Part shown: positions 8,188 through 18,057 of the stretch, piece after piece
Layout of the letters: every line of letters begins with the position of its first letter
How positions within the stretch are numbered: the stretch's first letter is position 1
Assembly (NCBI RefSeq): GCF_007830265.1
Contig: NZ_VLKE01000001.1
Location: 1,054,001-1,118,000 of the forward strand
Source of the DNA: Micromonospora olivasterospora
GTDB lineage: Bacteria > Actinomycetota > Actinomycetes > Mycobacteriales > Micromonosporaceae
Direction of reading: 5' to 3'
Length of the DNA: 64,000 bases
The notes under the pieces: model-generated
Databases searched by the model: none
Seen by the model: only the letters and a program-made list of their open reading frames with translations
What the model was told of the DNA's origin: nothing
Made by a program: the position numbers and the translations under genes

Positions 8188-8997
8188 CTAGACGACGAGC
8201 CGGCGACGGAACGCGCGGTGGGCCAGCAGCACGCCGACGAGCGCCCAGGCGGCCAGGTAGAGCAGGTGGCCGGCCACCGACCACTGCGGCGTGACGCCGA
8301 GGGTGGCCGCCCGGCACAGGTCGACGGCGTGCCAGAGCGGCGTCGCGTACGCCAGCCAGCGCAGCGCCCCGGGCAGCGACTCCACCGGGAAGAACACCCC
8401 GGCGAACAGCGTCATCGGGATCACCCCGAAGCGGAACAGCATGGCCAGCCAACTGTCGCTGCTCACCGAGGCCGTGTACGCGAAGGTCGGCCCGGCGACG
8501 GCCAGGCCGAGCAGCGCCACCACCGCCGGCACGACCAGCGCCCACGGTGAGCGCAGCGCCCCGAACAGCGCCGTCACCAGCAGGAACGCGGCGACCGTGG
8601 TGAGCACCCGGAACAGCACGAACAGCAGGTGGCCGGCCAGGATGTCGCCCACCCGCGGCGGCGCGGCGCTCTGCGCCAGATAGATCTTGGTCCACTGGAA
8701 GTTGCCGAACACCGGCCAGGTCGAGTCGCCGATGGCCACCTGGAGCGCGGTGGAGGCGATCAGGCCGGGCACGATCCAGTCCAGGTAGCGCACCCCGCCG
8801 ACGCCCTGCTGGATGTAGGCCCCCACGCCGATGCCGAAGCCGACCATGGTCAGCACCGGCAACAGGAACGACGAGAACACTCCCGCCCGCCAGGTGCGCC
8901 GGTAGCCGACCAGGAAGTAGTTCAGCACGGCCAGCGCGGGCACCCTGGGCAGCGCCGGCCGGACCCGCTCCTGCCGCGCCACGCTCACGCTCACCAC
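8188..8997 (-). CDS. ABC-2 type exporter permease (first of pair)
   Basis: Paralogue of the next gene, 269 residues. It has about six membrane helices with LNYFLVGYRRTWRAGVFSSFLLPVLTM near the N-terminus and a FFPVESLPGALRWLAYATPLWH segment typical of ABC-2 permeases. The start lies in a GTG-rich stretch at 8997. It is upstream of and co-oriented with its partner, and no nucleotide-binding gene precedes it. The 9.0-9.2 kb gap upstream is divergent with the M23-like gene and must hold both promoters. Confidence 0.85.
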   Translation of the reverse strand: MVSVSVARQERVRPALPRVPALAVLNYFLVGYRRTWRAGVFSSFLLPVLTMVGFGIGVGAYIQQGVGGVRYLDWIVPGLIASTALQVAIGDSTWPVFGNFQWTKIYLAQSAAPPRVGDILAGHLLFVLFRVLTTVAAFLLVTALFGALRSPWALVVPAVVALLGLAVAGPTFAYTASVSSDSWLAMLFRFGVIPMTLFAGVFFPVESLPGALRWLAYATPLWHAVDLCRAATLGVTPQWSVAGHLLYLAAWALVGVLLAHRAFRRRLVV

Positions 8998-9223
8998 CCC
9001 GTCCCGCGCTCGGCGTCCTCCGGCCTTCCTACCCCGGGGGTACGACAGACCGCGGCCACCCTACGACCCACCGCCGCGCGTGTCGCGCCGTTTTGGCTCC
9101 GCCCGGTCCGCCCCTTGCGCATCAGCCGAGCGGAGCGCGCTGAAGCCATCGATCCGAATGCATCAGTACAGGTACTCTCGGCACCCCGCCACGAACTCGT
9201 CACCGCACGATGAGGAGCCGACG

Positions 9224-10107
9224 ATGAGCGAGAGGCTGACCCACTGCTGTGGCGACGCGGCGGACCAGCCACCGACCGGGATCAGCCGGCGCACCCTGCT
9301 GCGCGGCACCGCGTGGGCCACCGGCGCCCTCGCCGTCGGCGGTGTCGTCGGGCTGCCCGGGACCGCCCACGCGGCACCGTCGATCTACAACCCGTTCACC
9401 GGCTACCCGATCACCGGGACCTGGCAGGACCACCTGGACAACGGGTCGCTCGGCGGGATCGACTTCGGGCTGGGCGTCGGCACCGCCCTGCCGGCCTGCG
9501 GCGCCGGCACGATCCAGAACATCCCCTACAACGGAACGGGCGGGCACACTGTCACGATCCACCACGCGGACGGGTACCGCAGTCAGTACCTGCACCTGTC
9601 GCAGTTCCTGCTGGCCAACGGGACCGCGGTCGGCGCCGGGACGATCGTGGGGCGGTCGGGCGGTGCCGTCGGTGCGCCCGGGTCGGGCAGCTCCACCGGC
9701 CCACACCTGCACTGGCACATGATCAATCGAGCGGGGTACGCATCAACCCGCTGACCTACATCAGCCAGAACCCGGGTGGCGGTGGCCTGCCCAAGACGAC
9801 CACCGAGCAGGACGGCATTCCCGGCCCGATCTTCTATCAGCGGATGCAGAACTGGCTCCGGATCACCGCCGGCTACCCGGGCCCGATCGACGGCGTACCG
9901 GGGCCGAACACGTACGCCGCGCTGCAACGGGCCATGCGCGCCTACGGCTACACCGGCCCCATCGACGGCGCACCGGGGCCGAACACGTGGAAGGCGGTGC
10001 AGCGGCTCGCCTCCGGCTGGGGCTACACCGGACCGATCGACCGGGTGATGGGGCCGAACTCGTGGCGGGGCTTCGCCCGATTCCTCAACCAGGACCGGTG
10101 GGACTGA
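9224..10107 (+). CDS. Tat-exported M23-like peptidase with three peptidoglycan-binding repeats (one frameshift)
   Basis: Secreted cell-wall protein, 294 residues after correction. The twin-arginine signal (SRRTLLRG, then a hydrophobic stretch and AHAAP) ends at about residue 50. An M23-like beta-sheet domain follows, with PHLHWHMIN supplying the HxH zinc ligands. The usual upstream HxGxD reads LGGID, so the first His ligand is replaced by Leu. The C-terminus holds three repeats of the form Y(T/P)GPID followed by PGPN and a Trp or Tyr, resembling PG_binding_1 domains. One base is missing near 9727: the first frame stops soon after MINRAGY, whereas the shifted frame reads SSGVRINPLTYI onward to the stop at 10107. 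Confidence 0.8.
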
Positions 10108-10114
10108 CCGTCGA

Positions 10115-10663
10115 TCACCTGCCGCCGTGCTGCGGCGGCCGGAGGACCGTGACCAGCGCCAGGAGCGCGTACGCCCAGAGCAGCAGTCCGGCGCCCACTC
10201 CGACGACCAGGCCGGCCGGCACGGCCGAGGCGAGCGCGGTCACCAGCCCGGCGAGCGCGACCAGGCACATCGCGCCGCCGAGCAGCCGCAGCCGGGGATC
10301 CTTGAGCACCGGGGTGAGCGGGAGGAAGTGGAGCCCGACCACGCCGCAGACCAGCACCGGGGCGTACTCGGCGAGCCCGGCCGCCGCCAGCAGCGCCGCG
10401 CCGACCCCGGCGGCGGCGAACTCGGCGAGCACGATCAGCACGTACCGGCGATCGGCCGCCCGGTCCCGGACGGCTTCGGCGGCCGGCCGACTGCGCGCCG
10501 CGACGACGCCGCCGACGGCTGCCGTCGCCAGGGACGCCACGCTCGCGACCATCAGCAGCGCCCGCAGCGGCTGGTGGGCCGCCGGCACGCTGAACCAGAT
10601 CGTGGCGAAGATGCCGAGGTAGAGGGCGGTCAGCCCGGCCTGGCGCCGGGGGATGGTGAGCAC
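10115..10663 (-). CDS. Unknown multi-pass membrane protein
   Basis: 182 residues with about six hydrophobic segments and short loops. It starts MLTIPRRQAGLTALYLGIF and ends in the polar tail PPQHGGR. No motif identifies a function. It converges on the M23-like gene with only 7 bp between their stops. Codon use matches the neighbours, so it is probably a real gene. Confidence 0.65.
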   Translation of the reverse strand: MLTIPRRQAGLTALYLGIFATIWFSVPAAHQPLRALLMVASVASLATAAVGGVVAARSRPAAEAVRDRAADRRYVLIVLAEFAAAGVGAALLAAAGLAEYAPVLVCGVVGLHFLPLTPVLKDPRLRLLGGAMCLVALAGLVTALASAVPAGLVVGVGAGLLLWAYALLALVTVLRPPQHGGR

Positions 10664-10730
10664 GAGAGGTTCCTTACGGGAGCGGGTCGGTGCGCCACGC
10701 CCACGATACGGGTGATCTTGGTGGCTTGGC

Positions 10731-10803
10731 TCGCCATGTCGGCGGCATGGCGGGGTCCACGCGGCCCCGATCGCGCCATGACGGCGACATGGAGTCGATC
10801 ACG
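10731..10803 (-). repeat. Dispersed three-hairpin element, copy C
   Basis: Reading on the minus strand, TGATCGACTCC is followed by an ATGTCGCCGTCAT near-palindrome, a central GGGG...CCCC stem, and a second near-palindrome ATGCCGCCGACAT. The architecture matches the copies at 27597 and 40989 (see findings). Confidence 0.75.
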
Positions 10804-10878
10804 CAGCCACGCGCGAACGACCCGGCCGCGGGCGAGCACGCAGCGAGCGCAGAGCTGGCATGGCCGTTGGCGCGGCGG

Positions 10879-11070
10879 TCACCACAGGTCGTCCCCGATG
10901 TCGTCTTCGTACACCCTGAGCTGGGAGAAGAGGCCGCGGCACGTGACCAGGACGCCCATCGGTCGACCGTCATGGACGGCCATAGCCGCAATCGGCTCGC
11001 GGGGCGGGGTGCATGCTGCCAGGAGCCCAAGCAGCGGGATCGGAATTCCTGGAGCGACCTGGCTGCGCAT
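10879..11070 (-). CDS. Small lipoprotein-like ORF, possibly truncated
   Basis: 63 residues with a short basic N-terminus, a hydrophobic stretch and a lipobox-like LLAAC, then PPREPIAAMAVHDGRPMGVLVTCRG and QLRVYEDD. The pattern looks like a genuine exported small protein, not random sequence. It overlaps, in another frame, the out-of-register tail of the neighbouring truncated DUF397 copy. The region is a mosaic of fragments, so it may be a decayed gene. Confidence 0.45.
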   Translation of the reverse strand: MRSQVAPGIPIPLLGLLAACTPPREPIAAMAVHDGRPMGVLVTCRGLFSQLRVYEDDIGDDLW

Positions 11071-11320
11071 GGCTGCGTCGTTTCAACGAGACATCACGCA
11101 CCGGTTCCTCAGTCGTCACGATCGGGTGATCTACGGGTCCGAGAACCGGCGACAGGAACGCGCCCCAGGCGCCGGGGCCGAACGCCAGCACCGGCCCGCT
11201 CGGGTCCTTGGAATCGCGTACGGCCACCACGCCGGGAAGGTTGTCGGCCACCTCCACGCAGGCGCCGCCGCTGCCGTTACTGCGGGGGCTCTTGCGCCAC
11301 CGGGCGCCGGTCAGGTCCAT
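10970..11320 (-). pseudogene. DUF397 protein, truncated duplicate
   Basis: The first 50 or so residues (MDLTGARWRKSPRSNGSGG through DSKDPSGPVLAFGPGAW) are nearly identical to the intact DUF397 gene at 11413-11604. After GPGAW the sequence departs into unrelated residues and runs to 116 aa instead of about 63. This indicates a tandem duplication followed by a junction near 11160. Probably non-functional. Confidence 0.7.
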
Positions 11321-11412
11321 GTCTCCGCACCTCCACTGTCAACGCGCCGTGTGGCAGGGACGAGGTCGCCTCCTGATCGGGTGGGAGGCGACCTCCTACC
11401 GGTGCAGGGCCC

Positions 11413-11604
11413 CTACGGGCGATCGGCGAGCCGCGCGACGAACGCGCGCCACGCGCCGGGGCCGAACGCCAGCACCGGCCCGCTCGGGTCCTTGGAATCG
11501 CGTACGGCCACCACGCCGGGAAGGTTGTCGGCCACCTCCACGCAGTTGCCGCCCTGGCCGCTGCTGCGGATGCTCTTGCGCCACCGGGCGCCCGTCAGGT
11601 CCAT
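11413..11604 (-). CDS. DUF397 domain protein
   Basis: 63-residue DUF397 protein (TGARWRKSIRSSGQGGNCVEV, then DSKDPSGPVLAFGPGAWRAFV), a full-length example of a family typically paired with Scr1-type XRE regulators in actinomycetes. The ATG at 11604 lies inside the end of the upstream XRE gene (10-bp overlap), so the two are translationally coupled. By analogy with characterised pairs such as BldB/WhiJ-like systems, it probably modulates its regulator partner. Confidence 0.85.
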   Translation of the reverse strand: MDLTGARWRKSIRSSGQGGNCVEVADNLPGVVAVRDSKDPSGPVLAFGPGAWRAFVARLADRP

Positions 11605-12398
11605 GTCTCCGCCACTTCCGCTATCAGGTCGAGGGACTGCTGGTGCGATACTGCCTCACCGCGGATCGACTCCCAAACCTCGACCATCTGCTGAACGAAT
11701 TCGGCACGGTCGATCACCTGCCCGTGGCGCTGCCCCTCCAGGTAGACAACGTCCTCTCCCTGTGGAGAGGTGGCGATGACGAAGGGTCCAGCGAGCCCAG
11801 GGTAAGCACCGGCGGAGAGTGGAACGACCTGGATACGGAGCCGGGGCAGGGTCGAGCCCAGCTTCACCAGGTGCTGCAACTGCTCGCGCATCACCTCCGG
11901 CCCGCCGATCCGGCGGCGCAGCACGTACTCGTCGATGACCATGCTGAGGAGCGGCGGCCGCTCGCGGTTGAGTAACGCTTGACGGTCCAAGCGGTTCGTC
12001 ACATGCCGCTCGATCTCGTCCCCCGCGAACAACCCGCCGCCGGCGTGGATGGCGCGGGCGTACCCCTCGGTTTGGAGCAGGCCCGGCACGCACAGCGGCT
12101 CGAACGTGCGCAGCGCGGTGACCTCCTGCTCCATGCCGGCCCAGTCGCGGAACCACGGCACCACGGTCTCCCGGCCGATGCGCCGCTGGATGCGTTCGAA
12201 CTTCCCGTCGGTGGCGAACACGATGTCGCAGCGGCGCGCGAAGTCGAGGCTCGGCCGCCGCTCGCAGTTCTCCACCTTCGTCACCAGCGCGGCCGAGTAG
12301 CTCAACGCCTCGGCCAGCGCGGCCTGGGACATGCCGTTGGCGGCCCGCGCCAACCGCAACTCCTCGGCGAAGTGCTCCAGCATGGACGAACGTTCCAC
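11595..12398 (-). CDS. XRE-family regulator (Scr1/DUF5753 type)
   Basis: 267 residues. The N-terminal helix-turn-helix (about residues 10-65) contains GMSQAALAEALSYSAALVTKVENCERRPS. The rest matches the DUF5753 effector region, with GMEQEVTALRTFEPLCVPGLLQTEGYARA and YLEGQRHGQVID. It overlaps the DUF397 gene. Such pairs regulate development or antibiotic-related genes in Streptomyces; the target here is unknown. It is transcribed away from the small plus-strand genes at 12.6 kb. Confidence 0.9.
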   Translation of the reverse strand: MERSSMLEHFAEELRLARAANGMSQAALAEALSYSAALVTKVENCERRPSLDFARRCDIVFATDGKFERIQRRIGRETVVPWFRDWAGMEQEVTALRTFEPLCVPGLLQTEGYARAIHAGGGLFAGDEIERHVTNRLDRQALLNRERPPLLSMVIDEYVLRRRIGGPEVMREQLQHLVKLGSTLPRLRIQVVPLSAGAYPGLAGPFVIATSPQGEDVVYLEGQRHGQVIDRAEFVQQMVEVWESIRGEAVSHQQSLDLIAEVAETWT

Positions 12399-12612
12399 GG
12401 ACAGCCTCCATACATCCTCGTACGGCGTGGGATCGGGCCGATGTACGCCCTGGTAGTGACCGCTTACGAGCTATCACCGTAGTCGCGTCCTCACCAGACT
12501 GTCACGCAGCGGGACCGCTCACGGGATCGGACGGCGGGCGGAACCAGGCCGGGGCGCGCTGGGGACAACGGGGTCCGCAGGGCGCCCCCATCCACGACGA
12601 TGGAGGCTCAGA

Positions 12613-12828
12613 TTGCGACTCAGGTTCTGGCGCTGCCGCCCGGCGCTCCCCGCCCCGCTCCCCCGGCGTACGCCGAACGAGCGGCCGGCGTGGGCGACCG
12701 CCCCGACGGATGTCTTCCCGACCAGTGATCCCGGCCGCGCCGGGAGGCTGACCCGCGCGCAGGAGTGGCGGGCGAACGGGGGCCGGTTCATCCCCGCGCC
12801 GCGTCGGGCCGAGGAGGGCACCCGCTGA
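12613..12828 (+). CDS. Small hypothetical protein upstream of the 'flavin reductase' ORF
   Basis: 71 residues, basic and Pro/Arg-rich, with MRLRFWRCRPALPAPLPRR at the start and a GRAGRLTRAQEWRANGGRF segment that looks conserved. The stop overlaps the ATG of the next gene (TGATG), indicating coupling. No function recognised. Confidence 0.55.
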   Translation: MRLRFWRCRPALPAPLPRRTPNERPAWATAPTDVFPTSDPGRAGRLTRAQEWRANGGRFIPAPRRAEEGTR

Positions 12829-13073
12829 TGCCCCGGTACCGCCCGCACGTCGCGGCGCGCCCGTCCTGGCGCTGCCGCGTGTGTGGCGCCGCGTGGCCGT
12901 GCTCCCCGGCCCGGCTCGCGCTGCTGGGCGAGTATCGCGAGAACCGGACGGGCCTGCTGATCTACCTCGCCACGCTCATGTACGAGGCCGGAACCGACCT
13001 CGTCGAGATCAACGGCCAGGCCGCACCGGAGGGGTTGACCGACCGCTTCCTGACCTGGGCGAGGGCCCGTTGA
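12828..13073 (+). CDS. Small Cys-containing protein ('flavin reductase' family annotation)
   Basis: 81 residues. A CRVCGAAWPC cluster near residue 17 is followed by a helical LLGEYRENRTGLLIYLATLMYEA segment. Homologues are common beside XRE/DUF397 modules in actinomycetes and are often labelled flavin reductase, although nothing here shows a flavin site. The Cys cluster could bind a metal. It starts at ATG 12828, overlapping the previous stop. Confidence 0.65.
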   Translation: MPRYRPHVAARPSWRCRVCGAAWPCSPARLALLGEYRENRTGLLIYLATLMYEAGTDLVEINGQAAPEGLTDRFLTWARAR

Positions 13074-13196
13074 GGGCCGGCCAGCCGGTGAAGGTTGGCA
13101 GCTCAGCTACTCGACACGCCGGGGAAGGTGTTGCTGCGCCGTCAACGATCATGGGAGCGCAACGCCGTGGGCGGCAGTGCGCGCGGCGCGAGCCGG

Positions 13197-14129
<933 letters not shown>

Positions 14130-14278
14130 CGCCCGACCCTACCGACCCCCACCGACACTCCCCACCGAGTTTCCCCCCGCCCACCTCCCGCCCCACGCCT
14201 CGCCCGGGCGCGCGGAACCGCGCGGAACCGCGCGGTTCCGCGCGCGGCCCGCGCGCGGGCGCGAGGCGCGGGAAGGCG

Positions 14279-14341
14279 CGGTGATCAAGAGCTTTGCGTC
14301 GGATCGAGCGCCAAACCTCGACGCAAACTTCTTGATCACCG
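14279..14341. repeat. GATCAAGA/TTTGCGTC hairpin, copy 1
   Basis: 22-nt arms (14279-14300 and 14320-14341) pair except for two positions. They contain GGTGATCAAGA and TTTGCGTC. The core sequence recurs at 45960-46019. It lies between the gene ending at 14432 and the ATPase starting at 14129, and may act as a terminator or processing site. Confidence 0.8.
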
Positions 14342-14431
14342 GGGCGAGGGCCCGGAGGCCGCCAGGGGTCGGCCGGGGGCCAGGCCCCGGAGGCCGTTAG
14401 AGGTCGGCCCGGGGGCGAAGGCCCGGGAGCG

Positions 14432-14967
14432 TCAGAGGTCGGACGGGGCCGTGGCGGCGCGGGCGGCGGCGACCAGGCGGCCCGTCTCGGCGACGACCGG
14501 CTCGTCGTCGGCCGGGTGCCCGGCTCGTACCGGACCGTCCAGGTCAGGCCGTCGACGCCCGGCACCCGCCGCGCCGCGATGCGGCCCGCGCCGCCGGGCA
14601 CCGGGTGCTCCTGGGTGTACGCGACGGAGCGGGTCACCCGGGCGCGCACCTGGTGCGGCAGGTCGCCCGGATCGAGCAGCAGGTACGTCTCGGCGGGGCG
14701 GTCGGCCACCACCAGGTAGCCGTCGCGCTCGGCGACGCGCTCGGCCGGCGTGACGGTCAGCTCCCGCCCGGACCAGACGGCCTTGAGGATGTCGTGCCAG
14801 CCGATCCGCTCGCCCCGGCCGGGCAGCCACAGCCCGCGGTTGCTGGCGACGATCACCCCGTCGCCCTCGCCGTTGCCGGCCGTCGCCCAGGCGAGCACCC
14901 GCTCGTCGGCGGCCAGCGGCGGGCGGGCCGCCGGGGGCAGCTTCGGCTTGCGGTTGAACAGCCCCAT
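14432..14967 (-). CDS. Conserved hypothetical protein downstream of dnaG (one frameshift)
   Basis: 178 residues after correction. It begins MGLFNRKPKLPPAARPPLAADERVLAWA; IVASNRGLWLPG and IGWHDILKAVW suggest a PH-like/GRAM-like beta domain, but the function is unknown. ATG 14967 overlaps the dnaG stop (TGATG), so it is co-translated with primase. The GGG run at 14514-14516 appears one base short: the frame then changes from VRYEPGT to PADDEPVVAETGRLVAAARAA, which ends at 14432. Confidence 0.65.
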
Positions 14968-16835
14968 CAGAGCCCTCCCGCGGCCTGCTCGCGCAGCGCC
15001 CGCGCGTGCTGCTCCAGCGAGAGCAGTTCCCCGAACAGCGCGAAGTACTCGTCCTTGTTGCTCACCGGGTTGATCCGCTGGATCTTGGACTTGAGGTCCC
15101 GGATCCGGCCGGACACCGAGCCCCACTGCAACCCCGCCATGGTTACCGAGACGTACCTCGGGTCGGGCTCGCCGTCGATCCGCAGCGGCTCGACGGACAG
15201 CTCGCCGACCAGGGCCTGGGCGGCGAGGTCGGCGCAGGCGTCGCGGACGGCCTCGACCCAGACGACGCCGCCGGCCGCGGTCGCCGCCCCGCCGGCCGCC
15301 GCGATCGCCTCCCGCACGGCCACGTGCACCGGGTGGCGGTATTCCGGCGCCTCGACGGCGTCGAACATCGGGCCGGCGAGCACCGGCTCCTGGAGGGCGA
15401 GCTTCAGCGCCTCCCGCTCGACCAGGGACTGTGGGCTGTCCACGGTCGGCGCGGCGGGCGCGGAACGGGCCGGGGCGGGCGCCTCCCCCGCCGGCCGGCC
15501 GTTGGCGGCGGCGAGCACCGCCCGCTGCACGGGCTCGATCTCCATGCCCAGGTCGCCGGCCAGCTTGCGGACGTACTCCGGGCGCTTCTCCCGGTCCTTG
15601 AGCTTGGCGACCAGTGGGGCGGCGCGGCGCATCGCCTCGACCCGGCCGTCGACGGTGTCCAGGTCGTACCGGCTGATGACGTGCCGCAGCGCGAAGTCGA
15701 CCAGCGGCTCGCGGCGGGCCACCAGGTCGCGTACGGCCAGGTCGCCCTTTGCCAGGCGCAGCTCGCACGGGTCCATGTTGTCGGGGCTGACCGCGATGAA
15801 GGTACGGCCGACGAAGCGCTGGTCGTCGTCGAACGCGCGCAGCGCGGCCTTCTGGCCGGCGGCGTCCCCGTCGAAGGTGAAGATGATCTCGCCGGCCACG
15901 GCGTCGGTGTCCAGCAGGAGCCGGCGCAGCACCCCGATGTGGTCCGCCCCGAACGCCGTGCCGCAGGTCGCCACGGCCGTGCTGACCCCGGCGAGGTGGC
16001 AGGCCATCACGTCGGTGTAGCCCTCGACGACGACCACCTTGCCCTGCTTGGCGATCTCCCGCTTGGCCTGGTCGATGCCGTAGAGGACGTGCGACTTCTT
16101 GTAGATCGGCGTCTCGGGGGTGTTCAGGTACTTCGGGCCGTCGTCGTCGTCGAACAGCTTGCGCGCGCCGAAGCCGATGACGTCGCCCGTCAGGTCGCGG
16201 ATCGGCCAGAGCAGCCGGCGGCGGAACCGGTCGATCAGGGTGCCCGAGCGGGACGGCCGGGACAGCCCGGCGGTGACCAGCTCGTCGTGGGTGAAGCCCT
16301 GCTGGCGCAGGTGCTTGGTGAGCAGGTCCCAGGCGTCGGGGGCGAAGCCGCAGCCGTACCGCTCGGCGGCGGCCCGGTCGAAGCCGCGCCGGGCCAGGAA
16401 CTCCCGGGCCGGGCGGGCGCCGGCCGTGGTGAGCTGCGCCCGGTAGAACTCCACGGCGGCCGCGTGCGCGGCGACCAGGCGCTGCCGCTGCCCCTGCTGG
16501 GGGCGGGGGCGCGGGGCCGAGCGGTCGTCCTCGACGTACCGGAGCTGGATGCCGGCGCGGGCGGCGAGCCGCTCGACGGACTCGACGAAGCTGAGGTGGT
16601 CGGCGTCCATCAGGAACTTGATCGCGTCGCCGCCGGCGCCGCAGCCGAAGCAGTACCAGACGTTGCGGGCGGGCGAGACGTTGAACGAGGGGCTCTTCTC
16701 GTCGTGGAACGGGCACAGCCCCTTGAGGTTGCCGCCGCCGGCCGACTTCAGGGTCACCGTCTCGGAGATGACGTCGGCGATCGAGGTGCGCTCCCGGACC
16801 AGCGCGATGTCCTCGTCCCGGATCCGCCCAGCCAT
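14967..16835 (-). CDS. dnaG: DNA primase DnaG
   Basis: Synthesises RNA primers at the replication fork. 622 residues from MAGRIRDEDIALVRER; GGGGGTGGCGG precedes the ATG at 16835. The N-terminal CHC2 zinc finger reads CPFHDEKSPSFNV...YCFGCGAGGD (about residues 37-65). The TOPRIM core has VVVVEGYTDVMACH and FTFDGDAAGQKAA. The C-terminal DnaB-interacting region follows. dnaG lies near dgt, the same neighbourhood as in Mycobacterium. Confidence 0.96.
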   Translation of the reverse strand: MAGRIRDEDIALVRERTSIADVISETVTLKSAGGGNLKGLCPFHDEKSPSFNVSPARNVWYCFGCGAGGDAIKFLMDADHLSFVESVERLAARAGIQLRYVEDDRSAPRPRPQQGQRQRLVAAHAAAVEFYRAQLTTAGARPAREFLARRGFDRAAAERYGCGFAPDAWDLLTKHLRQQGFTHDELVTAGLSRPSRSGTLIDRFRRRLLWPIRDLTGDVIGFGARKLFDDDDGPKYLNTPETPIYKKSHVLYGIDQAKREIAKQGKVVVVEGYTDVMACHLAGVSTAVATCGTAFGADHIGVLRRLLLDTDAVAGEIIFTFDGDAAGQKAALRAFDDDQRFVGRTFIAVSPDNMDPCELRLAKGDLAVRDLVARREPLVDFALRHVISRYDLDTVDGRVEAMRRAAPLVAKLKDREKRPEYVRKLAGDLGMEIEPVQRAVLAAANGRPAGEAPAPARSAPAAPTVDSPQSLVEREALKLALQEPVLAGPMFDAVEAPEYRHPVHVAVREAIAAAGGAATAAGGVVWVEAVRDACADLAAQALVGELSVEPLRIDGEPDPRYVSVTMAGLQWGSVSGRIRDLKSKIQRINPVSNKDEYFALFGELLSLEQHARALREQAAGGL

Positions 16836-16940
16836 CCGCCACCCCCTCGGCCCTACATCCTGCCCTGCCGGGCCGACGTTCCGCCGCCGGGGGCGCGCGG
16901 TGTGGCGCGCGCCCCCGCGCACACCCCGTCGGGCGGGCCG

Positions 16941-17192
16941 TCAGGCGGTACGGCCGACGCCGTCGGCCACGTCCCCGATCCGGGGGAACGGCTCGATCGA
17001 GAAGACGACCTCGACCGGGACCTCGAAGTACGCGGCGATCCGCAGGGCGAGGTGCAGGCTCGGCCGGAACTCGCCGCGCTCCAGGTAACCCACCGTCTGG
17101 TAGTGCACGCCGAGCGCGTCGGCGAGCTGCCGGCGGGTCACGCCGCGCTCGGCGCGCAGCACGGCGATCCGGTTGTGGACCGTCTCACTCAT
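16941..17192 (-). CDS. Small XRE-family regulator
   Basis: 83-residue single-domain Cro/CI-type helix-turn-helix protein (VTRRQLADALGVHYQTVGYLERGEFRPS), ending in a short polar tail. It begins 13 bp after the stop of the ABC permease gene, so it is probably the third gene of that exporter operon and may regulate it. Confidence 0.85.
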   Translation of the reverse strand: MSETVHNRIAVLRAERGVTRRQLADALGVHYQTVGYLERGEFRPSLHLALRIAAYFEVPVEVVFSIEPFPRIGDVADGVGRTA

Positions 17193-17205
17193 CGACCAGA
17201 CCTTC

Positions 17206-18057
17206 TCACACCGGCCGCCGCAGCGCCTTCTCCCGGCGCAGGGCGACCCGGGACCCCGACTCGCGCCGGGCCATCCGGCGCAGCACGACCGGGGCCAGCA
17301 GCAGGCCGAGCACCGCCCAGACGCCGAGCACGCCCACCGTCTCCAGGTGCCGCCACGACCCGCCCAGCTCGACGGCGGACATCGCGTCGGGCAGCAGGGC
17401 GGAGCGCATGCCCAGCCCCAGCCAGTAGAGGGGGAAGACCTGGGCGACGGCCTGCAACCAGCCGGGGTAGCCGTTGATCGGGTAGAAGATCCCGGAGAGG
17501 GCGACCAGCCCCATGATCGGCAGCACCACCACGCCCATGTTGCGCGGGTTCTCGATCAGCGAGCCGATGACCGCCCCGAGCGGCAGGGTGGCGAGCAGCC
17601 CGAGCAGCATCACCCCGGCCAGGACGAGCCACGCCCCGGCGTGGGCGACCCGGAGCCCGTCGAGGAAGAACAGCGCCGGGGTGAGCTGGATGGCCACGCC
17701 GATCAGGGTCACCGCGGAGATCATCGTGAGCTTGCCGATCAGGTAGCCGAGCATGCCGTTCGGGGTCGCCTTGGCCCGCAGCAGGGTGCCGTCCTCCCGG
17801 TCGACGATGAGCTGCTGGGCCAGGCCGAGCAGCCCGCCGAAGGCCAGCCCCATGGCCAGGGCGCTGGGCAGCGTACGGGCGCCGAGGGAGAACTGGGTGC
17901 CCGGCACGGTGGACCCGCGCATGAAGAACATCGCGACCAGCAGCACGAAGGTCGGGAAGAAGTAGTTCCACAGGTCCTGGACGTTGGTGAAGCTGTTGCG
18001 CAGCTCGATCCAGCCCCGGCCCAGGCCGGCCCGGATCGCGTCGGTCCTCGCGTTCAT
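17206..18057 (-). CDS. ABC-2 type exporter permease
   Basis: 283 residues and about six membrane helices, with a LIVDREDGTLLRAKATPNGMLGYL loop typical of ABC-2 transporters. ATG 18057 shares an ATGA with the stop of the ATPase, a coupled pair. The basic C-terminal tail is RRMARRESGSRVALRREK. The substrate is unknown; a drug or lipid is likely by family. Confidence 0.88.
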   Translation of the reverse strand: MNARTDAIRAGLGRGWIELRNSFTNVQDLWNYFFPTFVLLVAMFFMRGSTVPGTQFSLGARTLPSALAMGLAFGGLLGLAQQLIVDREDGTLLRAKATPNGMLGYLIGKLTMISAVTLIGVAIQLTPALFFLDGLRVAHAGAWLVLAGVMLLGLLATLPLGAVIGSLIENPRNMGVVVLPIMGLVALSGIFYPINGYPGWLQAVAQVFPLYWLGLGMRSALLPDAMSAVELGGSWRHLETVGVLGVWAVLGLLLAPVVLRRMARRESGSRVALRREKALRRPV

